A stretch of 64,000 nt of DNA from JABDCD01 sp964469525 (GCA_964469525.1 CAYXYU010000005.1:1-64000); one strand, 5' to 3'. Numbered from the stretch's first letter, positions 7,613-17,449 are shown. The notes: a model not told the origin generated them from the letters alone. Translations and numbers: made by a program.

Positions 7613-7753
7613 ATGAAATCTCAGACCAATTTCGGTGGATACTGGATGCTGCTGGGCCTCGTGGCCCTGCTGGCGGCGCCGATGGCCATCGGGTATCTCG
7701 CCCTGCCGAAAGCTTCCGCCGAACCGGTCATCCAGGCCAGCATCGCGGAGTAG
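7613..7753 (+). CDS. Tiny single-pass membrane or signal-containing protein, 46 aa
   Basis: AAGGAG at 7598-7603 precedes the ATG with good spacing. The 46 residues hold one hydrophobic helix (about 11-31, ending in AIGYLALP) and a short tail containing ASAEP. It could be a membrane micropeptide, or a cleaved peptide if ASA-EP is a signal-peptidase site. Family not known. Confidence 0.5.
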   Translation: MKSQTNFGGYWMLLGLVALLAAPMAIGYLALPKASAEPVIQASIAE

Positions 7754-7875
7754 ATCATTACGGCTTACATTCTTCATGCGATGATATATTATTGATATAT
7801 ATCAGCATGCTACTTGCTGCCTGGCGTGATTAAAAATTAGTATTTTAAACCGCTGTTTTAGATTAAAATTAATAA

Positions 7876-8316
7876 ATGGCGGATTCGATACCCTCTTTTA
7901 ATGATCTCCTTAACGATATAGACTTGACTGATTTGCGGCAGGCTGGCGTTGGGCTGGCAATTACTTCTCTGGCCGCTTCGGGGCTACGTCTTGAAGAGAA
8001 GTTGCCTCCTTTGTCTAATAGCCTAGTAGCAACACTGGGAACAGGCCTGCTACAGCAGATACTGGATATAGCCAATCCAAACGGTCATGAACTCGGATGT
8101 TTGCCTATGGCCATGTCAAGTATTTCAAAGTATTTGAGAGCAGGAGAAATAGTCGAAAAAGACATCATTCCTATAGCTCTGGATCCAGATATGGACTGGC
8201 AAAAGGCGCTTTGTATTCCTTTCAGATTAAGAAGAGTGGGACGCTATGCCGAAATGGGTAATAGTTGTTCCAGTCTCGCACTCTTGTCCGGCCTAAGTGC
8301 GATTATATCGCGGTAG
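7876..8316 (+). CDS. Hypothetical protein, AT-richer than neighbours, 146 aa
   Basis: Codon use is clearly more AT-rich than the surrounding core genes, and no Shine-Dalgarno site precedes the ATG (TTAATAAATGG). The protein has Leu-rich helices and several Cys in its C-terminal half. No signal peptide or recognisable domain. The composition suggests recent acquisition. Confidence 0.5.
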   Translation: MADSIPSFNDLLNDIDLTDLRQAGVGLAITSLAASGLRLEEKLPPLSNSLVATLGTGLLQQILDIANPNGHELGCLPMAMSSISKYLRAGEIVEKDIIPIALDPDMDWQKALCIPFRLRRVGRYAEMGNSCSSLALLSGLSAIISR

Positions 8317-8392
8317 GTTTCCCAGAGTTTTCTATCCCCGAAGATTTTTCTTTGCCGCCGCGTATCATGGGCAGATAACGCAAGGAGGTTTT

Positions 8393-8671
8393 ATGCGTAC
8401 GCTGCTCACGGTCACTCTCGCCAGCCTTTGCCTGCTCGCCACCTCTTACCAGCCCGCCCATGCCGGCGATCGCCATCATGGCCGCAGCCATGGCTGGCAC
8501 GATAACGGCTGGCACCGCGGCCATCATAAGCATAAACATCACATGCGCCATCACCGCCCGCCCGTGTACCACCATTACGTCCCGGCACCGGTCGTGCACT
8601 ATCATTACCCCGACCCTTATTATTATGGCCCCGCCTGGGGATTCACCAGCTTCAGCTTTGTCTTTAAGTAA
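8393..8671 (+). CDS. Secreted histidine-rich protein, likely metal-binding
   Basis: AAGGAGG precedes ATG 8393. The first 23 residues are a signal peptide with a likely cut after AHA. The mature part has about two dozen His in runs such as HKHKHHMRHH, plus Tyr/Pro repeats near the end. Such His-rich periplasmic proteins bind Zn, Ni or Cu; the metal cannot be told here. It is a stand-alone gene before rpmF. Confidence 0.7.
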   Translation: MRTLLTVTLASLCLLATSYQPAHAGDRHHGRSHGWHDNGWHRGHHKHKHHMRHHRPPVYHHYVPAPVVHYHYPDPYYYGPAWGFTSFSFVFK

Positions 8672-8824
8672 GCTATTGTAATGCAATGACTTAGAGCGGC
8701 ACCTCCCTTCTTGGGTTGCCTCGCCGCCTTTTTCCGCCTTTCCTTATGCAAAAAACGCTTTCCCAAAGCCCCGTTTTTGCGATATACAACCCCTTTCATT
8801 TGGAGTGCTGAAAAGGACATAATC

Positions 8825-9007
8825 ATGGCTGTACCTAAGAAGAAAACGAGTAAGTCGCGCCGCGACATGCGCCGTTCTCACCATGCGCTGGGCAAGACCA
8901 CAGTGGTTGAGGACAAGACCACCGGCGAGCTGAAGCGCCCGCACCACGTGTCGGCGGATGGCTATTACAATGGCCGCCAGGTGACCACCGGTAAGGTTCA
9001 CCGCTAA
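8825..9007 (+). CDS. rpmF: 50S ribosomal protein L32
   Basis: The 60-residue protein begins MAVPKKKTSKSRRDMRRSHH, the conserved N-terminus of L32 in alphaproteobacteria, and ends in the usual basic tail. The zinc-binding Cys found in some L32 proteins are absent, as in most alphaproteobacterial forms. It is the first gene of the rpmF-plsX-fabH cluster, a widespread arrangement linking ribosome and lipid synthesis. Confidence 0.97.
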   Translation: MAVPKKKTSKSRRDMRRSHHALGKTTVVEDKTTGELKRPHHVSADGYYNGRQVTTGKVHR

Positions 9008-9016
9008 TTCAGATTC

Positions 9017-10081
9017 ATGTCCCCCGGAAAACTGCAGCTCCCGATCGCGCTGGATACCATGGGCGGGGACAATGCTCCCGGCTGCGTGCTGCAGGGTGCG
9101 TATATGGCGCTGGTGCGGCACCCCGGCGTACGCTTCATCCTTTACGGCAACCGCTATATCCTTGAGCCGCTGCTGGTGGATTACCCGTTGCTGAAAACCC
9201 ACAGCTCCATTGTCCATACCGAAGTGGTGATTGCCGGCGACGATAAACCCTCCATCGCCGTGCGCCGCGGCCGCGAGTCGAGCATGTGGATGGCCATCGA
9301 TTCGGTGAAGAATGGCACTTCTTGTGCCGTTGTTTCGGCGGGCAATACCGGTGCATTGATGGCAATGTCCAAACTGATCCTGCGCACGCTGCCCGGCATC
9401 AGCCGCCCAGCCATCGCCGCACTCTTTCCTACCTTGCGCGGCGAATGCGTCATGCTCGATCTCGGCGCCAATGTGGTCTCCGATGAAAACGATCTCTACC
9501 GTTTCGCCATCATGGGCGACGCGTTTGCGCGCGCGGTGCTCGGCCTGTCGCGTCCCAAGATTGGCTTGCTCAATGTCGGCTCGGAAGAGCTGAAAGGCCG
9601 CGAGGAAGTGAAGCGCGCAGCACAGCTTTTGAAGGAGTCCGGCCTCGACCTTAACTTCCACGGCTTCATCGAGGGTAACGACATCGGGGAAGGCGCGGTC
9701 GACGTCGTCGTTACCGACGGCTTCACCGGCAACATTGCGTTGAAGACCGCCGAGGGCGCGGCACGATTGATTCGCACCTATCTCAAGGATGCCTTCGCCA
9801 GCTCGCCCCTGTCGCGCGGCGGTGCACTGCTGGCCTGCGGTGCGCTGAAGGCGGTGAAGGATAAGCTCGACGATCGCAAGCGCAACGGCGCCATGTTCCT
9901 GGGGCTGAACGGCATTGCGGTGAAGAGTCATGGCGGCGCCGACGCCTTCAGCTTCTGCAACGCCATCAGCGTGGCGGTCGAGCTGGTGGCGCACCACATC
10001 AACACGCGCATCATCGAGGAAATCCAGCTGATCACGCAGCAGTCGGCGGCGCCCGAGGCAGTCGAAGGGGAGGCGGATTAA
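9017..10081 (+). CDS. plsX: Phosphate acyltransferase PlsX
   Basis: PlsX converts acyl-ACP and phosphate to acyl-phosphate at the start of phospholipid synthesis. The conserved N-terminal ALDTMGGDNAPG motif, the SAGNTGALMA motif near residue 112 and VVVTDGFTGNIALKTAEG near 235 are all present. Length 354 is typical. It starts 9 bases after rpmF and ends one base before fabH, consistent with one transcript. Confidence 0.97.
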   Translation: MSPGKLQLPIALDTMGGDNAPGCVLQGAYMALVRHPGVRFILYGNRYILEPLLVDYPLLKTHSSIVHTEVVIAGDDKPSIAVRRGRESSMWMAIDSVKNGTSCAVVSAGNTGALMAMSKLILRTLPGISRPAIAALFPTLRGECVMLDLGANVVSDENDLYRFAIMGDAFARAVLGLSRPKIGLLNVGSEELKGREEVKRAAQLLKESGLDLNFHGFIEGNDIGEGAVDVVVTDGFTGNIALKTAEGAARLIRTYLKDAFASSPLSRGGALLACGALKAVKDKLDDRKRNGAMFLGLNGIAVKSHGGADAFSFCNAISVAVELVAHHINTRIIEEIQLITQQSAAPEAVEGEAD

Positions 10082-11053
<972 letters not shown>

Positions 11054-11126
11054 TTACCCTCTTGAATTCCTTCCGTAAACAGAGTAAACAGAAAGATATC
11101 GTCAACCAACAGAAGAAGTGAAAACC

Positions 11127-11435
11127 ATGGATAAGACCTTGACCCGCGCTGATCTGAGCGCCGCCGTTTATAAGCAAATCGGCCTTTCGCTGCAGGAATG
11201 CAACGCGCTGGTCGATTCGGTCATTGAGGAAATCTGCACCAGCCTCGAGCAGGGCGATGCGGTGAAGCTGTCATCGTTCGGCACCTTCAACCTGCGCCGC
11301 AAGAAGCAGCGCATGGGCCGCAACCCGAAGACCGGCGTCGAAGTGCCGATCACCTCGCGCACGGTGCTGTCGTTCAATGCGTCGAATCTGCTGAAGGCCA
11401 AGGTCAACGCCGGACTCGGCGGTAAAAAAGGCTAA
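11127..11435 (+). CDS. ihfA: Integration host factor subunit alpha
   Basis: A 102-residue HU/IHF-family protein with the DNA-bending arm motif GRNPKTGVEVPI and the helical dimerisation part EEICTSLEQGDAVKLSSFGTF. The TLTRADL N-terminus identifies the alpha subunit. I prefer ATG 11127 to GTG 11118. It binds and bends DNA at specific sites as a heterodimer with IhfB. The order fabH-ihfA-merR is typical of alphaproteobacteria. Confidence 0.93.
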   Translation: MDKTLTRADLSAAVYKQIGLSLQECNALVDSVIEEICTSLEQGDAVKLSSFGTFNLRRKKQRMGRNPKTGVEVPITSRTVLSFNASNLLKAKVNAGLGGKKG

Positions 11436-11493
11436 GGCCTTCCGTCAGCCGATGGCGGAACCATGCTTTAGCCCTTGAAGGGGAAAGGTGAGC

Positions 11494-12009
11494 ATGATGC
11501 AACTGGATCTTCTGCAGAAGGAACGCGCTTCCCTTAAATCCGGCGACGCCGTTGCTTCTCAGGAAACCGCCCGCAAACCTTCGCATCGCAGATCTGTCAT
11601 GACCACCGATTCCGCCCACGTCTCCACAGAACACCCCGAAGAAAAATCCCCCAGCGCCTTTAAGACCATCTCCGAAGCCGCCGACATACTCGGCGTGCCG
11701 CAGCATGTGCTGCGTTTCTGGGAAGGCCGCTTCCCGCAGATCAAGCCGCTGAAGCTGCGCGGCGGGCGGCGCTATTACCGCCCCGAGGACATGGAGGTGC
11801 TGCTCACTGTCAAGAACCTGCTCTACAAGCAGGGCTACACCATTAAAGGCGCTAAAAAAGCTTTCAGTGCCCGTACGCCTGAAGCTGTCATTGAACAGCC
11901 TGCGCCCGCCGCTTCAGCAACGCTCGATGAAAAACAGAAAAGCCAGCTGGCGGTGATACGGCAGGAATTGATTGGCTTGCGCGATATTCTGAAACCGCAT
12001 GTGTTTTAA
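11494..12009 (+). CDS. MerR-family transcriptional regulator
   Basis: Residues about 55-125 form a MerR winged helix-turn-helix (FKTISEAADILGVPQHVLRFWEGRF, then GGRRYYRPEDMEVL). The N-terminal 50 residues are a variable extension and the C-terminal 45 a short helical tail without metal-binding Cys. The gene follows ihfA by 58 bases, as is usual in this class; its targets are not known. ATG 11494 has a fair ribosome site (GGGAAAGG). Confidence 0.88.
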   Translation: MMQLDLLQKERASLKSGDAVASQETARKPSHRRSVMTTDSAHVSTEHPEEKSPSAFKTISEAADILGVPQHVLRFWEGRFPQIKPLKLRGGRRYYRPEDMEVLLTVKNLLYKQGYTIKGAKKAFSARTPEAVIEQPAPAASATLDEKQKSQLAVIRQELIGLRDILKPHVF

Positions 12010-12016
12010 TAGCATC

Positions 12017-12112
12017 CGTCATTTTCCGGATTTGCGTAGCAAATCCTAGGGGAATCCAGTTTCTGTTATTCTGGATCGCCCTAGAATAGCTGAGCGATTC
12101 GGGCGATGACGA
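12017..12112. repeat. Palindromic element, family B (copy 3)
   Basis: It is similar over most of its length to the copy at 7366-7456 (GGATTTGCGTAGCAAATCC, then CTGGATCGCCCTAGAAT). It fills the gap between the convergent merR and tetR genes and may act as a two-way terminator. Confidence 0.75.
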
Positions 12113-12113
12113 T

Positions 12114-12764
12114 TTATGATTTCCCATACAATTCATAAAACTGGCGCACCGTCTCGCGCACGTGCTCGTCCAACTCCTTGCGGGTCGGTACGGGCTTTAA
12201 GCGCAGCAACATGCGGAAATGGTAGCCGCCCTTGATCATGCCGAGAAACAGCTTGGCTGCCTTGTCGAGATCATCGATGGCGAACTCTCCCGCCTCCACC
12301 TGCAGCTTCAGGAATCGCGTGACCAGCGCCCGCATGCGCAGCGGTCCCGAATCGAAGAACAGGCGCGCGATGCGCGGATGGCGCTCTGCCTCGGCGATGA
12401 CCAGCCGGTGAATCGCCAGCGCGCGCGGGCTCAGGATCAACTCCTGGTAGCTGCGGCCGAGACGAAACATAATTTCTTCCGGTGCCAGTGAAGCATCGGT
12501 AAGCAGGTTGTCGGGAGGATCGTGGCGCACGCACTCCTCCTCGATCATCTGGCAGAACAGCACGTCCTTGTTCTTGAAGTAGCTGTAGACCGTCTGCTTC
12601 GACACGCCTGCCGCATCCGCGATGGCGTCCATGCTGGTCTGGGTGTAGCCCTGCTTGAGAAAAAACTTGCCCGCCGCTTTCAGGATGGCGTCGTATTTGC
12701 GGCGTGCATTCTTGCGCAGATAGATGCCGGACGGGCTCTGGATGGGTTTAGTGATAGGCAGCAT
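12114..12764 (-). CDS. TetR/AcrR-family transcriptional regulator
   Basis: Residues about 22-68 are a TetR DNA-binding domain (ILKAAGKFFLKQGYTQTSMDAIADAAGVSKQTVYSYF pattern). The C-terminal part resembles the AefR-like ligand domain. I start at ATG 12764, since a promoter at 12801-12830 would put the transcript start just upstream and rules out a longer N-terminus. No obvious target operon adjoins it, so it may regulate itself or a distant efflux operon. Confidence 0.85.
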   Translation of the reverse strand: MLPITKPIQSPSGIYLRKNARRKYDAILKAAGKFFLKQGYTQTSMDAIADAAGVSKQTVYSYFKNKDVLFCQMIEEECVRHDPPDNLLTDASLAPEEIMFRLGRSYQELILSPRALAIHRLVIAEAERHPRIARLFFDSGPLRMRALVTRFLKLQVEAGEFAIDDLDKAAKLFLGMIKGGYHFRMLLRLKPVPTRKELDEHVRETVRQFYELYGKS

Positions 12765-12800
12765 AAAGTGAACCGGCCAGTATGATTTTTTAAAAATAAA

Positions 12801-12830
12801 ATTGTTACTATCGGTGACGGAGGCTGTCAA
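12801..12830 (-). promoter_or_regulatory. Candidate promoter of the tetR gene
   Basis: On the minus strand a perfect TTGACA (12830-12825) is followed after 18 bases by AACAAT (12806-12801). The region 12831-13024 shows no further gene. Confidence 0.5.
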
Positions 12831-13024
12831 TGCCTGGGTTACCGGCTGTGATGGCCATTTTTTTGCGATGCGAAAACGTTCTTCACATGCGGGCCGACGC
12901 ATTTCTCTTCCTGAAGGCGGCCGGTGCGTTTATGTAAATTCTATAACTGCTTCCGTCAGCCGAATGGTTTTTTTATCCGCAACATGGTTCTAGTGGGGGA
13001 AAGCAATCAGGAAAGGATCAGGAT

Positions 13025-13225
13025 ATGAAACATCTCGTTATCGCGATTGCAATATGCGCCAGCCTTGCCGCCTGCGGCCCGAGGCAGGCGGACATGCCGC
13101 GCGCGAACACGCTGCACAGCGGCTGGGACTATGAGCCGCGCGATCCCAAGAAGCATATCGCGCACGATGAGTGGGACCGCGACCGCGATGGCGATTACGA
13201 CGACTGGGACATGGCGCATCGTTAA
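13025..13225 (+). CDS. Small lipoprotein with an acidic EF-hand-like loop, 66 aa
   Basis: A lipoprotein signal with lipobox LAAC at Cys17 is followed by a short charged mature part. Near the end DRDRDGDYDDWD resembles a calcium-binding EF loop. AAAGGA precedes the ATG at a slightly long distance. Likely an outer- or inner-membrane lipoprotein facing the periplasm; function unknown. Confidence 0.6.
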   Translation: MKHLVIAIAICASLAACGPRQADMPRANTLHSGWDYEPRDPKKHIAHDEWDRDRDGDYDDWDMAHR

Positions 13226-13250
13226 CGTACTTGCATTTTATGTAACCCGA

Positions 13251-13290
13251 TTTCCCCCTCCCTCCTCCTCCCCATGAGGGAGGGGGGAAG
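13251..13290. repeat. GC-rich palindrome, family C (copy 2)
   Basis: CCCCCTCCCTC and GAGGGAGGGGGG arms lie between the small lipoprotein and the PIN-like gene. The rest of 13226-13458 is AT-rich upstream of that gene, without a clear promoter. Confidence 0.55.
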
Positions 13291-13458
13291 CGGCTGCCGT
13301 TTCTCGCCGGTTTGCTTAAAAGGCGGCCCCGCCAAGTGCCGCCATTTCTATTTTGTCATAAAAATCAAATAATTGTATTGTAACAGAAGCTTAACTTGAG
13401 CTTGGCTGCTGTATAGCTGAATATTGAAATCAGCATTTTAACCCGGTCTGAGCCCAGC

Positions 13459-15705
13459 ATGAAGAACCGCAAAACAACCGGCGTCCCCAGACGGAGCGTA
13501 CAAGGTACCGAGCCCGTGCGGTTGATTGGTAAAGATGCCGTTCGTTCACTTGGATTAACGAAGCAGCAGGCGATCACCAATTTGGAAAATTATGGATATT
13601 CTTTTCACCGCAAGGAGGTGCCTGAAAGTGGGGATGCCAACTCCTATGAAGCTCTTGCGCATACTTCCGGCGATGTGCCTGTAAGGACGATGAACGATTT
13701 TCTGGCAAGTATAAGAGACCACGCTTCCAATAGTTATTTAACACAACCTGCGTTTGGTTTATACACCATACTTAAACGGCATGCCATAAGACGGGGCTAT
13801 CGATCTACCGCTCCAACCGTCGACCATTCCACGGCGATCCTGGAGGAAGTGAAAAAATACGAAGGTATGACGGCCACGGTTACCGGTAATAAAATCCATA
13901 TCTCGCATGAGCAGACGCCGGAGCTCTGGTTCGATGTCAACCCTGATGCCAAGCCAGCGGATGTCGAGAAGCGTCTCAGGCGCTATGAAAAGGCCCGAGC
14001 GAAATTTGTTGCATTCAAAAATAAGATGAATGGGGAATTTGCGTTTCCGGAAAATGAGCCTTTTGAGAAGGTGGTTGATGCTGCCGGAACTTTATTGAAG
14101 AACAAACGCAGGGAAACGGAAAAGCAGGTCCGGCAGGCGGAACAGGCGCATAAGCATAACGGGCACGCACCGACGAAGCAGGAGAATAACGACCATGCGC
14201 CGCATGAAGGCAACGGTCATTCTGCCGCGACACCGGAACCCGAACCGCGTGTGCTCCAATCGGAACGTCAACACGGACAATCCGAACCGCCGCCTGCGGT
14301 AACGGCTGAGGCCGTTTCCCAATCCGCCAATGGCAAAACGATGCATCAACGGCGCATGACGACGGCGACCTCTCCTAAGCCTCTTCACGAGCAGGAGCAG
14401 GTAGTGCTGGTGCTGGATGCGAACATACTGCTGAGGCTCGCCGCTCCGCGTAGCGGGGGCAAGGGTACCTGGCTTGACCTGCTGCGTGAAACGGCCAAGC
14501 TGCCCAACGTCACCATCGTCATTCCGGCCTATGTCGCCGACTGGGAGATAGGCAGAGGAACCAGCGAAATCCTTCCTCATGGCAGAGTATCCAGGGACAT
14601 ACCAGAGCTTCGTTCTGATACGGAATTCAACCGGAGCGCTCAAGCCATCCGAAGGTTTCTTCAGGAAGCCGTCTATGCGAAGCGCGGAGAGGATGGAAGC
14701 ATAGTTACCGGATTGACTTTGGGCAGCAGAGGCTCGAACGTCATCATCTGGGAAACCGAGAGCTGCCGCGAGGCTTTTAAAGAGATTCGCAATGCCAAAT
14801 CTATTCATGACGAGCAGGAGCGACAGGCGAAAATCAGTGAATATAATAGAAACAGCTACGGCGAGAAATGTATTGAACAGTTTGTCAACCGCGAAATTCC
14901 TTTCCATTCACCGGTTATCATATTGAGCGATGATCATGGTTATACGACGGGTCGTAAATACGATGAATCGTTTCAGGTCGAGCCAGTGGGAAACGCAGGC
15001 ATTGGGGATTATATCGACGCTGAAATGACCGCGCGTGGGTCACGGATTGCTGAAGTTCTGAAACGACAAAATCTTAATATAGATGCAGTCACGGATGAAA
15101 TATATGCTCATGTACAATCTTTAGACAATGATCGGAAGAGAGCGACGGATACCAAAGATCGTATATTCAGCCGGCGCGAGCATATAGGTCAATATTTTGA
15201 TAAGAAACCTGCGCCTTCGCTTAAGGACTTTATAAGCCTTGGCGTATATCTTCAGGAGCATGACAGAAATTCCCTGTCGCCTCAGGAAAAACTTAAAATG
15301 GCGGGAAATGGGCATGCGCATGCTCACTGTAAGGTTCCGGAGGGGTTGCCCGAAGGAATGCCCCCATTAGTAGGACAATTTCTTAGAAGAGCTGGGCTGA
15401 ATGACATTAGGGATGTGGTGAATGCCTTAAATAATGCCAAAAACTTACCCCCTAGATATATTGGTGCGGCTCCTTATGAAGCGGCGGCTGTATGGGCAAT
15501 ATTGGAGGGTAGAATGGCTATTCCGGATAGGGACAGATTTGCCATTACATTCGCTCATGCTATCCGCACTGCCGCCCAAGCGGCAGGAAATCCGGTTAAT
15601 TTGGAAGAAATGACGGCATTGTACAAAGCTTTTAATGAGCAAATAAAATCAGGGGATATTGCGCCTACAGGGAATGGCAATGGCCGCGGAGCGCGCATAG
15701 CCTGA
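13459..15705 (+). CDS. Large protein with a central PIN-like nuclease domain, 748 aa
   Basis: I do not recognise the whole protein. Residues about 1-220 are helical and basic, residues 220-300 form a His/Glu/Pro-rich linker, and residues about 313-500 look like a PIN-like nuclease: Asp320 in VLVLDANILLRL, Glu363 in PAYVADWEIGRG and Asp491-Asp492 in PVIILSDDHGY, each after a hydrophobic strand. The C-terminal 240 residues are helical. PIN domains cut RNA in toxins, RNA processing and defence. It stands alone, is less GC-rich than the core genes, and ends 2 bases before tRNA-Leu(UAA) on the opposite strand. No antitoxin adjoins it. Confidence 0.7.
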   Translation: MKNRKTTGVPRRSVQGTEPVRLIGKDAVRSLGLTKQQAITNLENYGYSFHRKEVPESGDANSYEALAHTSGDVPVRTMNDFLASIRDHASNSYLTQPAFGLYTILKRHAIRRGYRSTAPTVDHSTAILEEVKKYEGMTATVTGNKIHISHEQTPELWFDVNPDAKPADVEKRLRRYEKARAKFVAFKNKMNGEFAFPENEPFEKVVDAAGTLLKNKRRETEKQVRQAEQAHKHNGHAPTKQENNDHAPHEGNGHSAATPEPEPRVLQSERQHGQSEPPPAVTAEAVSQSANGKTMHQRRMTTATSPKPLHEQEQVVLVLDANILLRLAAPRSGGKGTWLDLLRETAKLPNVTIVIPAYVADWEIGRGTSEILPHGRVSRDIPELRSDTEFNRSAQAIRRFLQEAVYAKRGEDGSIVTGLTLGSRGSNVIIWETESCREAFKEIRNAKSIHDEQERQAKISEYNRNSYGEKCIEQFVNREIPFHSPVIILSDDHGYTTGRKYDESFQVEPVGNAGIGDYIDAEMTARGSRIAEVLKRQNLNIDAVTDEIYAHVQSLDNDRKRATDTKDRIFSRREHIGQYFDKKPAPSLKDFISLGVYLQEHDRNSLSPQEKLKMAGNGHAHAHCKVPEGLPEGMPPLVGQFLRRAGLNDIRDVVNALNNAKNLPPRYIGAAPYEAAAVWAILEGRMAIPDRDRFAITFAHAIRTAAQAAGNPVNLEEMTALYKAFNEQIKSGDIAPTGNGNGRGARIA

Positions 15706-15707
15706 TC

Positions 15708-15797
15708 TGGTGCCCGCGGCCGGACTCGAACCGGCACGCCCGGTAAAGGGCGAGGGATTTTAAGTCCCTTGCGTCTACCAATTCCGCCACGCGGGCA
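15708..15797 (-). tRNA. tRNA-Leu (UAA)
   Basis: On the minus strand the sequence begins TGCCCGCGTGGCGGAATTGG and has anticodon arm GGGACTTAAAATCCC with anticodon TAA. It has a long variable arm and ends GCGGGCA with encoded CCA (15708-15710). The acceptor stem pairs fully. Confidence 0.95.
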
Positions 15798-15846
15798 TGT
15801 GACCCATGTTTCGTATATCAGCCGGGGAAGGGGCGCCAGCGGTTTT

Positions 15847-16614
15847 TCACGAAGCGCGGGCCGCCAGGTCGTCCTCGACCACCTCCTGCGTGAAGCGCAG
15901 CAGCAGCTCGCGCACCTGCTCTGCGGCGCTTTCGGACTGGGCTGGATCGGTAGCGCGGGCGACGATGCTGACGCCGAGCCTGCCATTGCGGATGAACGGG
16001 TAGCTGCCGATCTCGACCTCGGGGAAACGGTCCTGGATGGCGGCAAGCCCGGCGGCGATGGTGCCCTCGGTGAGATAGGCCGAGACGGTGCGGGCATGCA
16101 TGGACGCGCCGCCTTTCAGCGTGGGTTTGACGGCGGCGAACATGGCCTGCATGATGGAAGGAATACCCGCCATGACATGCACATTTTCGATGATAAAGCC
16201 CGGCGCCGCTGAAACCGGGTTCGGGATCAGCGACGCGCCCTTTGGCACATCGGCCATCTTGAGACGGGCGGCATTGAGCCGGTCCGGCCCGTAATGCGCG
16301 CGCAGCAGCGCCTCGGCCTCGGGGTGGCGCGAAAGCGGCAGGCCGAAGGCTTTGGCTATGGCGGCGGCGGTGATGTCGTCATGCGTCGGGCCGATGCCGC
16401 CGGTGGTGAAGACATAGGTGAATTTCCGGCGGCATTCATTCACCGCCGCGATGATATCGGCCTCGATGTCGAGAATCACCCGCGCCTCGGCCAGCCGGAT
16501 GCCGCATGTATTTAGCTCGCTGGCCAGCCATGATAAATTCTTATCCTGCGTGCGTCCGGACAATATCTCGTTGCCGATGATGATGATACAGGCGGTGACG
16601 GGTGAGAGGGACAT
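15847..16614 (-). CDS. CinA-type molybdopterin-binding domain protein (stand-alone)
   Basis: A 255-residue protein with the MoaB/Mog-like fold of the CinA N-terminal domain: ACIIIIGNEILSGRTQDKN at the start and FTTGGIGPTHDDIT near residue 70. The C-terminal nicotinamide-nucleotide deamidase domain of full CinA is absent. TAAGGAG before ATG 16614 sets the start. The family has been linked to NAD-precursor clean-up and, by name only, to competence. Confidence 0.88.
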   Translation of the reverse strand: MSLSPVTACIIIIGNEILSGRTQDKNLSWLASELNTCGIRLAEARVILDIEADIIAAVNECRRKFTYVFTTGGIGPTHDDITAAAIAKAFGLPLSRHPEAEALLRAHYGPDRLNAARLKMADVPKGASLIPNPVSAAPGFIIENVHVMAGIPSIMQAMFAAVKPTLKGGASMHARTVSAYLTEGTIAAGLAAIQDRFPEVEIGSYPFIRNGRLGVSIVARATDPAQSESAAEQVRELLLRFTQEVVEDDLAARAS

Positions 16615-16788
16615 GTAGAGCTCCTTAAGGAGCAGGCTAACACGGATGGCCTTAGGCCGGAAGAGGGAAGGGGGCATTAGGAATAAGCTATTGAATTAAT
16701 AATATTACAGGGCGGGAACGTCATAAAAGTTTCATATAAAAGACCGCAGCCTGAGCGCAGTAATGAACCCGCGCAGGAGCAGGTTAAC

Positions 16789-17346
16789 TTGCCCCCGAAT
16801 GCTGCACGCATGAACGCTACTTCCGTGTCGCTGCAAACCCCCGAGCCGGAGCTGACGCAGGCGCAGGAGCAGTTCAGGAAAGCCTTCAGCAATCCCAACG
16901 CCAGCGAGCAGGAACGGGCGGCGGCGGTGCAGGCGCTCGGTGAGATCACCGATAAGAATAACGACGGCAAGTGGAACGCGGCAGAACGCCAGGAATTCGA
17001 AAAGCTGGCCAGGGAAACCGGCGTGGATTTTGAAAAGGCGAGAGAGACCTACAAAGCCGATGTCGCCGAAGCCAAGGAGGACATCGCAGCGGCGGCGAAA
17101 TCGGGTAACGAGAATCTGGTAGAGATGGCAGCAAGCAGGCACGCCGCTATCATGGATGTCAATAACGATGGAAAGCTGGATGACCGCTTCGCGCAGTTGA
17201 TCCAGGACAAGGGTCTTAAGGATATTGTGCAGCAGGCAGTCGGGGATTTGAAGAATTCAATGAACGCCGAGCATGTGGTGACCAACGCCGGCCCAAGCGC
17301 CACCCCGTCCGGCCCCGCGCGCACCAACGAAGTAGGTCTTGCTTAA
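16789..17346 (+). CDS. EF-hand-like repeat protein, 185 aa
   Basis: Two calcium-loop-like motifs are visible: DKNNDGKWNAAE near residue 55 and DVNNDGKLDDRF near residue 122. The remainder is helical and acidic. The start is uncertain: TTG 16789 has AGGAG nine bases upstream, ATG 16810 has none, and the frame stays open further upstream without an ATG. No signal peptide is visible from either start. A calcium-binding role is inferred from the loops. Confidence 0.6.
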   Translation: MPPNAARMNATSVSLQTPEPELTQAQEQFRKAFSNPNASEQERAAAVQALGEITDKNNDGKWNAAERQEFEKLARETGVDFEKARETYKADVAEAKEDIAAAAKSGNENLVEMAASRHAAIMDVNNDGKLDDRFAQLIQDKGLKDIVQQAVGDLKNSMNAEHVVTNAGPSATPSGPARTNEVGLA

Positions 17347-17405
17347 CGATCAATCCCTCCGTCCGTTGTAAAAGCAGATCGCATAACGCTGGCCTCTCCT
17401 AAAAT

Positions 17406-17442
17406 CCTGTTCTATATACGGGGAATGACAGTATAGAACAGG
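17406..17442 (+). promoter_or_regulatory. Inverted repeat covering the map ribosome-binding site
   Basis: CCTGTTCTATA (17406-17416) and TATAGAACAGG (17432-17442) are perfect complements with a 15-base loop. The 3' arm overlaps the AGGAG site for the GTG start at 17450. It could be a protein operator or an RNA hairpin that hides the ribosome site. Confidence 0.55.
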
Positions 17443-17449
17443 AGCAGGC

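Noticed and set aside
16789..16810. A promoter or longer N-terminus for the EF-hand-like gene
   Set aside because: The frame is open upstream but has no ATG or signal, and I see no convincing promoter boxes.
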